Source of the DNA: Entoloma clypeatum
Lineage: Eukaryota > Basidiomycota > Agaricomycetes > Agaricales > Entolomataceae
Direction of reading: 5' to 3'
DNA: 64,000 nucleotides
NCBI GenBank assembly: GCA_963565915.1
Contig: OY751495.1
Coordinates: 2,294,001-2,358,000, forward strand
The translations under genes and the position numbers were made by a program. This document shows, one piece after another, positions 10,607 through 23,086 of this stretch (position 1 is the stretch's first letter; each line of letters starts with the position of its first letter). The notes under the pieces are model-generated. The model was given only the letters and a program-made list of their open reading frames with translations. It did not search any database and was not told the origin of the DNA.

Positions 10607-11641
10607 ATGAGCGACTTTCCTTTCAATCTTCTCAAGGCAGAGACACTGCGCGCAATCTGCCGCGACTTAGGCTTCAGAGGTTTTCGGCGAGACATGATGC
10701 TACAATTTCTCACAACAATTCAGGAGCAAGGTCGTGAGTGCCTTGTGTGTCCACCAATACGTGCAACGGCAGAGCTGATCATGACAATCAAAAGTCGACG
10801 AAGCCTTGAAAATCGACCATGTTTCCAGCTCACAAAAAGCCGTAGACGAAACCCCTGTCTCGCCAGCTTCGGCAGCACCAACTTCAAGTCCATCCAAACG
10901 GCGACTAGGCACCGTGGTTTCAGACTACGACACGCGACACAAGGACAAGAGGGTTCGTGTATCTGATCCCGGCCCTGGCCTCCGCAAAAGAGGCCGACCG
11001 CCCAAGCCGAAACCTGCACCTAGGGAGCCCAAGCGGAGGGGGCGACCTCCAAAGAACACGCTCAAGGATATAACCGAGCGAAAGCCGCATTCACAGTCCT
11101 CACAGAAAGAAATATTCGACGGCGTTGAACTGCCTCGTTTCGCCAAAGGGAAGAGGAAGATGCAGGAAGAAACTGAAGGCGTTGCCGAGGACGGACTTGA
11201 AGCAAGTTCAGATGATCTGCCTGAGCATAATGGAGATGCATCGAGTTTGGCCAGCTCGAACAAAGGTGCGCTTACAAGGATGGTCCACCTCGTACAAACG
11301 ATATATAGCTGACCTTTTTTTGTTTTGGTAGAAAATCATGTCGAAAAAGGTACATGCTCCCCTCCTACAATTCGCGATCGATCACTTACGTTCTTCACTT
11401 TCATGACACATAGCGGAAACGACAGTTCCGAACGCGGATGAGGACGCTGATGCTGAAGGAGAGGATGAAATTGTTGCCGCGTCCCACCAAACAGCCATAC
11501 AACTTGTTGAGGTGAACAACCCAATGCCGGTAAGTCCACCGGATGCATTCCCATTCCCCTTTACTACAACTTTTCATTCAGGACGCTCTTGTCGATGTGG
11601 AACGGGTTCTACAGTTAGCAGTGGAAAATGTACTACCCTAA
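10607..11641 (+). CDS. AT-hook DNA-binding protein
   Basis: Five exons in phase: 10607-10733, 10795-11265, 11332-11349, 11414-11529, 11582-11641. The N-terminus (FNLLKAETLRAICRDLGFRG) resembles a short SAP-like helical segment. The middle carries two AT-hooks, KRGRPPKPKPAPR and RRGRPPKNT, which bind the minor groove of AT-rich DNA. The C-terminus is acidic. ATG 10607 opens a clean exon; upstream ATGs in other frames are shadows. Likely a chromatin or DNA-associated nuclear protein; no catalytic domain is seen. It starts only 169 bases after the GTPase stop and lies on the same strand. Confidence 0.8.
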
Positions 11642-11762
11642 AAATTCACGTCCGCGTTTGGGGTGGCAATCCTCGTCAGCCTGAGTCAACTTGGCCTTCG
11701 TCGTGGCATACCACTATTTCCATAACATATGTAACATGCAGGTTCAAACAAGCTACACGTAA

Positions 11763-13978
11763 TTATTTTTTCAGGCTCAAGACATCTTCATAAAATTTGA
11801 TTTCTCTTTCAAGTGCATCCTTGATATTCTTCTCCTGACGCCAGCCATGTCCCTCTCCGGGGTATAGCTCATATTCCACCATTCCACCACGGGCTTTTAC
11901 GCGATCATAGATGAGCTCTGCTTGTTCCTTCGGGACCACTCTATCGAGCTCGCCCTGCAAGATCTTGACACAAGCAGTATCTCAACTCAGACTGCTGTAC
12001 ACAGATTTCATGCCACTCACCAGCAACGGTACAATGATATTATCCGCATTGTATATTGGCGACCTTTCCTTATAAATATCCGGGACCTCCTCGAACGTTC
12101 CGCCGATCAGCTTGAACAGGTAATGTGACTCGAATTTGTGTGTGTCGTCCGCCAATGGTTTCAGATCCGATATCCCATAGGACGAAGTGCCAGCCGCGAA
12201 GGCCGTCACATCGGGTCCGTTGGCTATAGCTGCGAGGACGGTGTATCCGCCAGCGGACCCTCCACGAATGGCGATGCGTTTGGGGTCAACCAAACCGTTA
12301 GGACCAGTGGATATCAATCGAGACGCTTCAATACAATCCTGAACGTCGACGATACCCCATTTTCCAGTAAGACGGTCGATATAATGGCGCCCATATCCCG
12401 AAGATCCGCCGTAATTCACATCCAACCTGATGGGCCGCACAGATCATTCAGAACAGGCGGCGGGGAGCTGACATGGAGACTTGCCATGCCCAGCCACGAG
12501 ATGTGAAGTATTGGATCTTCCAGTTCAGGCCCTGCGCGCTAAGGCTTGTTGGGCCTCCATGTGCATTCAAGACGCAGGGAGGGAGCTCTCCCTCGATGCT
12601 GGAACCGTTATATTTCGGATTCCGGGGCGGATAGTACACGACGTGGATTGGATCCCCTGACGATGCCTTCAGCGTCATTGGTCGCGGGACTGAGATAATG
12701 CCTTTCGAGAACGGCAGAGGCACACTTGGCTTGAGCACCGTAAATATCGGAGGCGAAAACCCAGTAAAGTCGGAGATGGTGCATTGGACGATGCTGGGTC
12801 CTTCATCGACCTTTTCCCCTTCGAATGCCACCGTATTGTTCTGACGAGACACAGATCGGATGTTATCGATGACAACATAAGGGGTGTCGAGCAGGCGAGG
12901 TTCAGATTGGGAAACAAGGTCCACGATATACAACCCACTCCGGCCTTCTTTGGTAGATGTGAATAACGCAAACTTGCCCTCGTTGTCTACAATGGCATAA
13001 GGGAACATGTGGAGCTGCCAGAAAGGTTTACCAAACTCCTCGGCAACAGGTTTTGGAAGTAAAGGTGCAGACTTCCCGTTTGCATATTTCCAGGGATTGA
13101 TGTAGTCGGTTTCATCGGAAGTGAAGATGAGGGTGTCGTTCGAAACCCAGGAAGGGAATGCACCGCTGATTTTTGAGGCTTCTCCCGCGATGCGGATGTC
13201 GTTCTTGATCAACATTCCGTCGGCATCGATGGCGATATCAGCGGTATGGACCTCTGATCCCTCCCATGGCATGTCGGGATGACACCATTGTATCCATGTC
13301 AGACGCGTCCCATCAGGTGAAAACTTGGCGCCGGCGTAAAAGTCGGCACCCGAAATGAGGGTCTTCACAGTCCGGGTTTTGGTGTTGATGATGACGAGGC
13401 TGGTGACCACGGCCGAAGGTGTATCTACTGTGTGGTCTTCAAGTATGGCGACCAGCAGATGGGTGTGTACAGGGTGTATAGTAAAACCTGCGAAGCGATG
13501 CACTGGGCTCTCTGACCAAGTCCAGTTGTCCTCGATCAACGCCTCGTTATACTGACTGTAGTGAGAATAAATGGTGCTCACCAGGAGTTACAGCCTCAGG
13601 TTCGCTGCTTTCGTTCACCCGATAGACTCGCCCGTCCTTGTAGTGAGAGAAATAGACCACTCCGTCATGAACAATCGCTGCAGCCCCTCCGTATTCCTGT
13701 ACTCCGGTCCGCACATTCCAGCCTTTCCCAACGACATCAATTCCGGTGATGGTGTTGACCAGAACATTCCGGCCCTCCTCAGACGGCCTGCTCTCGATGT
13801 GATAGATAGTCGACTTGATAGGGTCAACCACTATGTCAGCAAACCGAGTCGACTAACACCGATTAGATTACATTAGATCATGGTAGTCGTTCTCGAAGAT
13901 AGAACGTACGCCTTTCGTGATTGCCTCTGCGGTTATGGGAGAGGACCATGTACCGTATGGAGCTGCCCTCTGGGTCAT
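11763..13978 (-). CDS. Prolyl oligopeptidase-fold serine peptidase (S9, acylaminoacyl-peptidase/DPP-like)
   Basis: Five exons in phase, read right to left: 13978-13910, 13852-13582, 13511-12485, 12426-12021, 11963-11763, giving 657 residues. The N-terminal two thirds (APYGTWSSPITAEAI, EYGGAAAIVHDGVVYFS, FSPDGTRLTWI) form the expected beta-propeller. The C-terminal alpha/beta hydrolase shows the triad: Ser in RGGSAGGYT, Asp in LQGELDRVV, His in GEGHGW, with the usual WKIQYFTSRGWAWLDVNYGG entry. Intron 3 (12427-12484) uses a GC donor (GCAAGT...CAG), a rare but genuine splice class; with it the family motif WAWLDVNYGG is contiguous. No signal peptide is seen, so it is probably cytosolic. Convergent with the AT-hook gene, ends 121 bases apart. 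Confidence 0.92.
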
Positions 13979-14104
13979 GTTCAAGTCGATGTTAAGCAAC
14001 TCAACAGCCTGAGTTATGACGGGATCAAGGTCATCAAATGTATCTCTTTGAGAAGTCGCCGACACGAGAGCAACGATCGAGGTGCGTGTTTATGACTATC
14101 ACAG

Positions 14105-15468
14105 CTACTCGTGGATATGATACACCACTTTCTCTCCAGAGATAGGCTTCATCCATGGTTCGCTTCTCGTTTCATGACCACGCTCAACCACTTTATCCCA
14201 TCCAAGAAGCTCAAAGCCATCATGAACCATCCTCTCAAGGCCCCCCGGCATCACGCGAAGTGGATTGGGTTCAATAGGGAACTTTGAAGCATCTGCAGGC
14301 GATCCCTTTGACAAGAACTTGTAGTATTCGACTGTTACAGTTCTCCAGGCAGGATCAGGCGGCGTGGGCTCCCGGCCATCTATATCGAACGAGTTTATCC
14401 ATGGACGAATTCAAGACTGACTCTACTCACTGTTGTATAGAATTGGATGCCCCAAACCAGCCCATACAGCGCTGTATTTCGGGGTGACGTTCTCTTTCAC
14501 ACCGTCCCTGGACCATGCAGCATGACGGAGAACTGCGATGGTTCCTCCAGAATCTCCAAAGGCCTGCGATATTTTCGCTGTGCTTTCGTCTTCTGAGATG
14601 CAGTCTACAGCACCGGCGATGCCTCCTGAAGCCTTACGCGCATCTTCCGGCCAAGTTAAAGAACGGTAATCGAAAACTGCCTCAACACCTTTCGCCAGAA
14701 GCCTCGCGTGGTTCTTTGGGCTTGCGGTTGCGAAAATACGGTAGGGCTTGCCTGTCGGCGTCCGTGCGACACGAGCGAGCTCGATGGCATACATTCCTAT
14801 CGAAGTCGCGGCTGAGTAAATGAGGATGGCAGGCGACTCCGCATCGGCCTTGAAATCGCACTTGATTGGGTTTGGGAAGGGTGCGTTCAGGCCGAGTTGG
14901 ATGAATAGGGTCTACAAGATATCTTAGCGTGACTGATATCAGTCTTATTGGCACACACGAGCCTGACCTGGACGGCCGTGAGGGAACAAAGAGGGACTGT
15001 GGCAGCCTCTTCGAAGGACACACCGGACGGGATGGCGATGGTGAGGTCTGCTTCCAGGATTGCAAACTCTGCAAAACTGCCCGGGCGAGGGTTGCCGGAT
15101 GTTGCTAGATGGAGAACGATTCAGTCGGTGGGTAAGCCACCAGTTGAATCGAGCGAAGCTCACCGCCCTGGTTGAAGCCAGTCACTCGATCGCCAATCTT
15201 CCATTGAGTGACGCCTTCACCGATCTTTTCAACAGTTCCAGAAAAATCACTGCCCACGATGCGACCTGGTGGTGCGACTGGACTCCCGACATACAACGAA
15301 TCCACAGGGTTCAGAGCGAGCGAGTGTACTTTGATTCTGCTGCAAGATCAGAGGGGGATAAGTTGGCCATCGGGGCTGTACTCACCGAACTTCATTACGT
15401 CCAGGTTCGGGGACATCGACATCTGCGACGACAGCGGTATTTTCTGGAGCGGTAATCAATGCTTTCAT
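14105..15468 (-). CDS. Medium-chain dehydrogenase/reductase (enoyl/quinone reductase-like)
   Basis: Five phase-consistent exons: 15468-15386, 15336-15164, 15104-14968, 14911-14431, 14379-14105 (382 residues). The GroES-like N-terminus runs MKALITAPENTAVVADVPE, then NPVDSLYVGSP and GSDFSGTVEKIGEGV with KIGDRVTGF. The Rossmann part has PAILIYSAATSIGMYAIELA, a cofactor loop AVxxx variant (YSAATSIG), and FDYRS after the second strand, pointing to NADPH. The zinc-site cysteines of alcohol dehydrogenases are absent, as in the zinc-independent quinone/enoyl reductase branch. Such proteins are annotated in fungi as toxD-like or zinc-binding dehydrogenases, but nothing around it suggests a secondary-metabolite cluster. 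Substrate unknown. Confidence 0.9.
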
Positions 15469-15738
15469 ATTGATCTTTTATGTCTGGCATTACTGGATGT
15501 CAGCTTTATATATCGCCCCAAGAGGTCCAAGATTACTCACCCATCTTAATCATCAACATGAACTCGGGGCAGGGACTTTCGGGATAAACTCGGGAAAATA
15601 AATAAGCTCCGTACTAAGTACACGGTACCTATCGACTTCGTGCAGAAAGAACAAAGGATCTGCTGAGGCGAGAATCCTCTTGGTTGCAGTCGGTAACAGG
15701 AATGTGGAACTAGGACGGCCGAAAGGGTATATGTATAG

Positions 15739-18086
15739 TCAGAGAAGCTTGCAAAAGAGCTGGAGATAGGGTTTCATGTTTCTCAATTGCTGAACGAGTT
15801 CAGACATGGTAGGGCGTAGATGGAATGCCTGTTCCCAACATCGGTCCAAAGTACACCAAAAGAGCTCTTCGTCTTCGAGGCGAACATAACAGCTATCACC
15901 TCTGCAGGGCTTAATACCTCGTAAGATATCGACAGTCACCGCATGATCGTTTGTACGATTCGGGTACGGTATCTTCCCTGTCGCAACCTGTTATCCAACG
16001 TTAAGTGGCGGCAAGCATCAAATTCCAACTGTAAATACCTCTAGACAGACAGACGCAAAGGCATAAACGTCGCTGTGGGGGGTTATCGGTGGAGGACGCC
16101 CATTCTCATCCTCTACGAGGGCTAGGATCAACTCAGGTGCCATCCATCTTGTCGAACCAGCAAAGAAAGAGGACCCGATATTGATGGAATCCGACATATC
16201 TTCGATAACTTTAGACAGCCCGAAGTCAGTGATAATGGGACACCCATGTTCGTCTATCAGGACATTTGCCTGCCATATCTCATGAGCAGAAGATCAAGAT
16301 TACGAGGCAAGAAGGAATAGCGAACCCCTTTGAGATCCCCGTGGACGACGACTGGCGTAGCAGAATGCAAGTATTCAATTCCAGATGCGACTTGGATGAG
16401 CTGCAGGAAATTCATAGGTGATGATCGAAACGAAGGTCCAACTATGAACGTACCAACTCAAGCCTGTCAGCGGTCGTATTCCCCCTCAAGTATTGACATA
16501 TCGTGCCATTATCACACCAGGCAGAAACCATACCGATGCTATTGTGAAATTGTACAATTCCGAAAAGCTGGCTGATGTTTCTATGGCACAACCTATGCCA
16601 CGCGATGACCTCGGCTTGTAGCCGCTGGCACCAGAGTCAAACCTGCGCTGGTAAAAATCGAACTGCAAGGGTGGATTTCACCTTCATCAACTTCTCACGA
16701 ACGTTCTTTACCATGATCTGTCGCAAGACCTTCAGGGCGACCTGCGTTGGATTCAACGAGTGATATAGTTTCGACAATCTTGGGTTCACCCACCGTTCGA
16801 GGTCGTTTCTCCGCAGGATCGTTCCACGCAGCCTTCCAAACATCCGAAAACGCACCATGGAACACGGCAGATGTTCCAATTTGCGAAACCTCATCCGTGA
16901 GATCGGTCATAATCACGGATCCTTTGATGACCAACGTCTTTGTAACGGTTTCTTGCAGAAATTTCTGGCGGCAACGCTGCTTCAGTCGACTATAGTCTTG
17001 ATGATCTTGCGTCCAGCGAAATTCATCGTAGGACGAAATGGAGAGCGCCATGGATCGTAGTGAGGAAAAGTAGAGACGTCGTGGGTATGGTTGGAGAACC
17101 ATCGAGTTACGTAGGTGAACATCCAATGCATATTCGATTCCCACTTCAATTTTGATGAATGGTGACTTGGTATTTGAGGAACCAAAAAAATCATCGTCCT
17201 CGATATTCCCCAGAATATACACAGCGAATGTTGGTAAAATGGGGAAAAATATGTCGCAACATTGCCTTTCAAAAGAAAACTTGGTTGTGACTCGGAATAG
17301 ACGAAAGGGGAGGATATGCTTACGGATCCTCGCTCGAACCCTCACTCAACGTCCCGAAGCAGGCTTCAGAAATAATGAACTCTTGACCCTCGGAAGCGAC
17401 ACCTATGCATAGTTCGGCATCACATAATCTCCAGCAGTAGGTTTCCATCGCTGCGAGGAAAGCATCGGACGAAGGTCCCGCAGGGGACGTTTTCGCCGGC
17501 CCAGAATGTTGTAGAAACACTGTTATCTCTCGTAGCGTGGTGCGGCGACGGTACTCGTTGATGGCCGGAAGATAGGCAGAATATATTCTGCCTGAAGCAC
17601 TCTCCTCAATTGGCGTGTTCAAGGAATTCACAAGTTCTCTGTATCTTGCGCTGTTTCTGAATCGTAGGAAGACAAGGTATTTCCGCAGAGTTCCGATACG
17701 CCTCTTGTCGAAAGAAAATGAAGTCAGCTTGCTAGGAGCCCCCGCTGAAAATGTTCGTTGCAGCAATTCGTCCAAGATGCTCTTAGCCTCAGTCTCCAGC
17801 TGATCAAAAGCCTCCTCAGCAATCCCCACCAGCGATGCAGTAGCCGAAGAATCATTGAGGAGATCCTGAAAGACCGTCCGCGTCTCCAGCAGAGGTTGTG
17901 ATGTTTCCGAGAGATCATTGTCATAAACACCGTAAATGTGAACTCGAGGGTCTCGTGGCAAGTCGTTAGGCGCACTGAAGTGTATGAAATGTGAATACGT
18001 CTGTATGAAAAACGATAGTCAAAATCGTACATCTGGGATAGCCAGAGCTTCCAAATAAATGAAGGAAAGTGGCAAAGAGGTTCCAT
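15739..18086 (-). CDS. TKL-like protein kinase with a novel N-terminal region (left tandem copy)
   Basis: Read from ATG 18086 (MEPLCHFPSFIWKLWLSQ), an intron, then a long exon to about 17330 (LPRDPRVHIYGVYDND ... EGQEFIISEACFGTLSEG), a second region (IFFPILPTFAVYILGN ... DEFRWTQDHQDYSRLKQRC), and a C-terminal kinase domain in several short exons. Kinase marks are VALKVLRQ (beta-3 Lys), HGDLKGANVLIDEHG (catalytic loop, HGD instead of HRD), DFGLSKV, and STRWMAPEL (activation segment end). Stop at 15739. The N-terminal 400 or so residues match no domain I recognise with confidence, but are shared with the neighbour at 18713-21077. Splice sites were not all resolved. Probably an active serine/threonine kinase. 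Confidence 0.75.
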
Positions 18087-18712
18087 AGTAATGGCTTGGA
18101 GAGACGAAGCGTGCTAGTACCTGGAGGACAAAGTGCGGTGAGTATCTCTGAAGATCACTACTAAGTATTGTTGCTTATACTCACAGGAAGAAGAGTCTGC
18201 AGAAATGATGAGGGAAGCCGGCGATTCAGCGAGACCTGCACGACAGAGCTTTGAGTTTGACCTGGGTATTCTGAGCAACCAGGCTTCGTTATATGACAGC
18301 AATAGAACGTGGTGGGTTGAATTGTTGATATTATTCGGGTGTGCTAGGTCCACCATCATCATCCCTGAGGCCTGAGCATCCGGGGGATTGCGCGAGGAAG
18401 GTTTGTGGCGTGCGACCACGTGAGCACACAGCCAAAGCACAGCCGTTCAGAGGGGCATGCCTCATGGCACTTCGGGCTGAAGAATGTCATAAATCACAGC
18501 AATCACTGCTCGTTCGTCATATGCATGCGTTCATAGTCGTGTCGATATAATACTTGACTGATAGCTGGGTAAAATTACGAACAGAAACAGGTAATTATAC
18601 TTACACACATGAAGAGCAGGTTTCCTCTCGCCGCATTGCGATGCACTACATATGTCATCATGCCTATGACCAAGCGTGTGTAAAGGTGCCGAGTTGGAAT
18701 TCGAAGAAGTGT
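18087..18712. other. Intergenic spacer between the two kinase genes
   Basis: I see no supported gene. It must contain the promoter of the left kinase (start 18086) and the terminator of the right kinase (stop 18713). A minus-strand open frame at 18114-18440 has no homology to the neighbours and no convincing codon pattern. Confidence 0.35.
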
Positions 18713-21077
18713 TCAAGGTATCATGCCTTCCAAGAGCCGGACGATCTCAAACATGGCCGGACGCAGATGAAATTCTTGATTCCAGCATCGATCGAGCAAA
18801 GCCCAAAAGGCGTCTTCGTCTTTAAGCAGCACATAACAACAACTGCCTCTTGAAGGCTTGACACCTCGCAAGATATCTACTGTCACCGCATGATCATTTG
18901 TACGATTTGGATAGGGTATCTCTCCTGTCGCAACCTATGTATGGAGGCAGTCATGAGCGAGTGTGCAGAAACCAGGCATGTTTGGACATGGGGTACCTCA
19001 AGGCAGACGGAGGCGAAAGCATAGACATCGCTGGAAGTAGTTATAGGCGGCGGCTGCCCAGTATCGTCCTGAACCAGAGCCAAGATTAATTCAGGTGCCA
19101 TCCATCTTGTAGAACCAGCGAAAAACGAAGAGCAAATATTAAGCGATTGAGACACGTCTTCAAAGACTTTGGAGAGCCCGAAATCTATGATGACAGGACG
19201 TCCGCGTTCATCTATCAGGATATTGGCCTATAATGAGCTGTCACTGGAGGTTGAAGAGGACAAGGACTGGAATAACTGACACCTTTCAAGTCGCCGTGAA
19301 CGACCACAGGTTCAGCGGAGTGGAGATACTCGATCCCGGATGCGATTTGTACCAGCTAATTGATCATTAGGAGTGTTCAAGAAAAAAACAAGGGCATGAA
19401 ATACCAAATCCAGCCGGTCAGCGGTCATATTCCCCTTCAGGTACTGACAAATTGTCCCATTCTCGCACCACGAAGATACCATGCCTACACTGTTCTGAAA
19501 TTGGAGGATGCCGAATAGCTGGCTGATGTTTCGATGGCATAATTTGTGCCATGCGACCACTTCGGCTTGCAAGCGCTACATTACAGACTTGAGATTATAA
19601 AACGGACGAAATGAACACCTTGTTTACCTTCATCAGTTTCTCGCGAACGTTCTTTACGACGATCTGACGAAGAATTTTCAGAGCGACCTGTAATTGCATG
19701 AAATGATTAAATGTGTTGCGATATCCAAAGCTTGACTCACAATCCGGGGACGTTTCTCGACGGGGTCGTTCCATACAGCTTTCCAGACATCTGAAAAGGC
19801 GCCATTGGATACAGCAGAGGATCCAATCTGTACAATCTCGTCCGTGAGATCCGTTAGAATGACGGACCCTTTGACAACAAGCGTCTTCGTCACAGTTTCC
19901 TGCAAGAATTTTTGGCGACATCGTTGTTTTAGTCGGCTATAGTCCTGATGTTCTTGGATCCAGCGAAATTCGTCGTATGATGAAATAGAAAGCGAAAGGG
20001 GCCGGAGGGAGGAGAAGTAGAGGTGCTGAGGATACGTTTGCAGAATCATGACATTCCGCAAATGGACATCGACAGCGCATTCGATGCCTACCTCAACTTT
20101 AGAGAAAGGAGACTTAGTTGTTCCTGCTAAATGGAAAGGACCGTCCTGATCCATATTTCCGAGAATGTAAACAACAAATGTCGGGAAGATGGGGAAAAAT
20201 ATGTCGGTACATTCACTGGCGGGGAAGGGAATAAGTTGATCCCATGATGAAGAAGCCCGATTTTGGTACTCACGGATCCTCTTTGAATCCTTCACTCAGT
20301 GCACCAAAACATGCATCGGACAGGATGAATTCTTGCCCTTCCGAAGCAACGCCAATACAGACTTCCGCATCACATAGTCGCCAGCAATAGTTGTTCATAA
20401 TGGTCCGCAACTCGTAAAGGTAGGTGCCTGCGATGGGTGGTGAGCCAGTGTCAGCAGCCTTCTGTGATGAACGATGTTCCAGAGGTCGGTGCTGCAAAAA
20501 TTCGATAATCGTACGAAGGATTATTCGAGCACGGTGCTCATTGATTGCGGGGAGATAAGCCGAGAAGATCCTGCCATCGGCACTGCTTTGGATCGGTTCG
20601 TTCAGAGAAACTAGAATTTCTGCGTATGTTTTGCTGTTACGAAACCGTAGGAAGGCAAGATATTGCTTCAGAGTTGCTAGACCCTTCTTATCAAAGCAGA
20701 ATGAAGTCGTCCTAGTGGGAATCCCGCTCGAGTACGTCCTTTCCATAAGCTGAGTCAAGATCCTTTCAGCTTCTCCCTCTAGAAAATAAAATGTTCGCTC
20801 CGCAGTGTCTGCGAGCGATATTGCCAAGGAACTATCTCGAAAATCTTGAAAGACTGTCCGTATTTGAGCGGGAGGCGTGACAAACTCAGAAAGCTCGTTA
20901 TCGTAGACGTTGTACATGTGAACTCGGGAATCTCGGGGCAGGTTGTTCGACCCACTTTGATCGAGTTCAAAGTCTAAACCAACATCTTGGCAAGTCAACA
21001 TGGGGAACGACGTACGTCTGAGATAACCAGAATTTCCAGATGAAAGAAGGTAAATAGCCGAGAGTGTTGAACGCCAT
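18713..21077 (-). CDS. TKL-like protein kinase with a novel N-terminal region (right tandem copy)
   Basis: Paralogue of 15739-18086, same strand and same exon order. ATG 21077 (MAFNTLGYLPSFIWKFWLSQ), then NNLPRDSRVHMYNVYDNELS, EGQEFILSDACFGALSEG, FPIFPTFVVYILGNMDQDG, and DEFRWIQEHQDYSRLKQRC. The kinase domain has VALKILRQ, DFGLSKVFEDVS and STRWMAPEL, and its last exon reads IPYPNRTNDHAVTVDILRG and RCWNQEFHLRP before stop 18713. The two copies are clearly diverged at DNA level, so the duplication is not recent. The copy carries an extra insert (RSSQKAADTGSPPIAG) in the N-terminal region. Function beyond protein phosphorylation is unknown. Confidence 0.75.
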
Positions 21078-21887
21078 TGGCAAAAAGCATATGACTAACA
21101 AAATCGATCTAAGAGATTTCAATATGGGCCATCATCGTGTAATTCAGACGTAGGAACGCACCGTCGCGAAATCGATTGTAAAATAACAGGGCGCGAAAGC
21201 GGACGGAACGAAAGGGAGAGAAAAGCAGGAGCAAGTTTTCACGACAATCCGTCGAAGAGATAGGAACCTGAATGGGCCACTTTCGTCAGACTAAACATCT
21301 AGTTTGATTCAATGTCACAAACCCACAAGGATCAATGTTCATACCGTCAGATCGAATGCTGCAAGGTGATGAAGGGAGATAGCCTTAGAGCGAGGACTTC
21401 GGATAGCTTGTTCCAGGGGCCAGAGCGAAGCCACCCACGGTTCATGCCTGTCGACAGCCTCGTTTAAATACCTCTCTCCAAAAGAGATACGTCATTGATG
21501 GCATCCAGGTGGTCAATTCGGGGTAAGTCCCTGGGCAAACGGTGGTATGAAATGACGTGGGAGGCATATGCGGCGTGCCTGAGGCCAGCGATGAATTGAA
21601 AAGGGCCAGAGGTCGACTGGAAGACATTCATCACGGATTATGATAATCTTCCAAGCGAGAACGTGATATCCATGAGTAGTGCTGGCACTACTTTTGTTCC
21701 TGCGGCGTGATACGGCATGTCCATTGGTGGTGGTCGACTCGGAGAACTTGGTCACGGTGCACCGATGTCCTCGGGAACAAAATAAGCGCAAACATGTAGT
21801 CAACATACACAAAGAACGCGAACATTACAGTATCGAGTGCAACGAAATCTTGAACTGTAATTTTTAGTCGACTTACCCTACCTCACC
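21078..21887. other. Intergenic region upstream of the kinase and peroxiredoxin genes (divergent)
   Basis: No coding region is supported in this 810-base stretch. It separates the divergent starts of the kinase (21077, minus) and the peroxiredoxin (21888, plus). The immediate upstream of the peroxiredoxin is CCTCACC before ATG, a reasonable fungal start context. Confidence 0.4.
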
Positions 21888-22881
21888 ATGGTTGCCGTCG
21901 TCCAACGCCCCGCCCCCGCCTTCAAAGCCACAGCCGTCGTCGACGGCCTCTTCAAAGACGTGTCTCTCGCTGACTACGTTGGGCAATGGTACGTCCTACG
22001 TGCCACTTCACACCCTTTCTGTGAGGTGACGTGGATCCTGTTTCCGCCTCTAGGGTTATCTTGCTGTTCTACCCAATGTAACTACGCGTAAAGCTCCATT
22101 ACTGACACGCTGACTGACCCTCTGTTTCCCTCAGGGACTTTACATTCGTCTGTCCGACGTGCGTGCCCGCTACCCCTTCAATTTAAAACAGTTGATATAT
22201 GTGCCACATCATCAGGGAAATTCTCGCCTTCAACGACTCCCTGCCGCAGCTGAAGGAGCTTAATACGACTGTTCTCGGTTAGTTTCCATTCCACTGACTG
22301 TCCCAACTAATATATATGAACAACCATCACAGGTATTTCCACGGATTCTCAATTCTCACATTTTGCTTGGGCAAACCAACCACGCAAGGAAGGTGGCCTA
22401 GGCCCTGACCTCAAGCTCACCTTAGTCGCGGACAGGAACATGAGCATCTCTCGTGATTATGGAGTCCTCATTGAAGAGGACGGCATCGCGCTTCGAGGAT
22501 TGTTCTTGATTGACCCGAAGGGCATACTCAGGTGTGTATTTCCCTTGACGTCCGGGTATCGTCGCCATGATAACAACGATAGGCAAATCACCGTCAATGA
22601 CCTCCCTGTTGGCCGATCCGTTGACGAAACCATTCGCCTCATCAAAGCTTTCCAATTCACTGTACGTTCTCCTCGCAGCAGTGGTTCCTTAATCCTCAAG
22701 CATTGTCTTTTTTTTGTCCCTGCAGGACGAGAATGGTGAAGTCTGCCCAGCAAATTGGTCCGAAGGATCAAAGACCATGAAGGCTGATCCCAAGGGCTCT
22801 CTGGAGTACTTCTCAGCCGTAAACGGTGCCGCGAGTGGAGCCACCAATGGTGCTGCAAAGAAGCGCCCACGCACGGAGTGA
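21888..22881 (+). CDS. Typical 2-Cys peroxiredoxin (AhpC/TSA)
   Basis: Six exons in phase: 21888-21988, 22135-22158, 22216-22277, 22333-22531, 22583-22661, 22726-22881. It reduces hydrogen and alkyl peroxides with electrons from thioredoxin. The peroxidatic Cys lies in [10 protein letters not shown], split over three exons including a 24-base micro-exon; the resolving Cys is in [14 protein letters not shown] and EYF match the GGLG/YF motifs linked to sensitivity to over-oxidation. The C-terminus continues for about 20 residues past the usual end ([19 protein letters not shown]), with a basic KKRPR patch that could act as a nuclear signal; that is inference. Exons of 24 and 62 bases make this gene intron-dense. 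Confidence 0.95.
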
Positions 22882-23086
22882 AAGAAAGGGACCTTGGAAA
22901 CATACCCTAATTTACTGTCCATTTCTACATTGCATCTCATCGATACCTTGTATAGACTAGATCCCTTCTTTACGGACATCTTTTATAAGCCATCTATGTA
23001 TGAGAGCTTCTTAGAATTTCAATGCGTATTATATATATGTTCGCATCACCAATTCGGGTCCCAAGTCTAATGTGTCCATCGGCATC

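Noticed and set aside
18114..18440. 108-codon minus-strand frame between the kinases
   Set aside because: No similarity to the kinase paralogue's flank and no conserved motif; probably chance.
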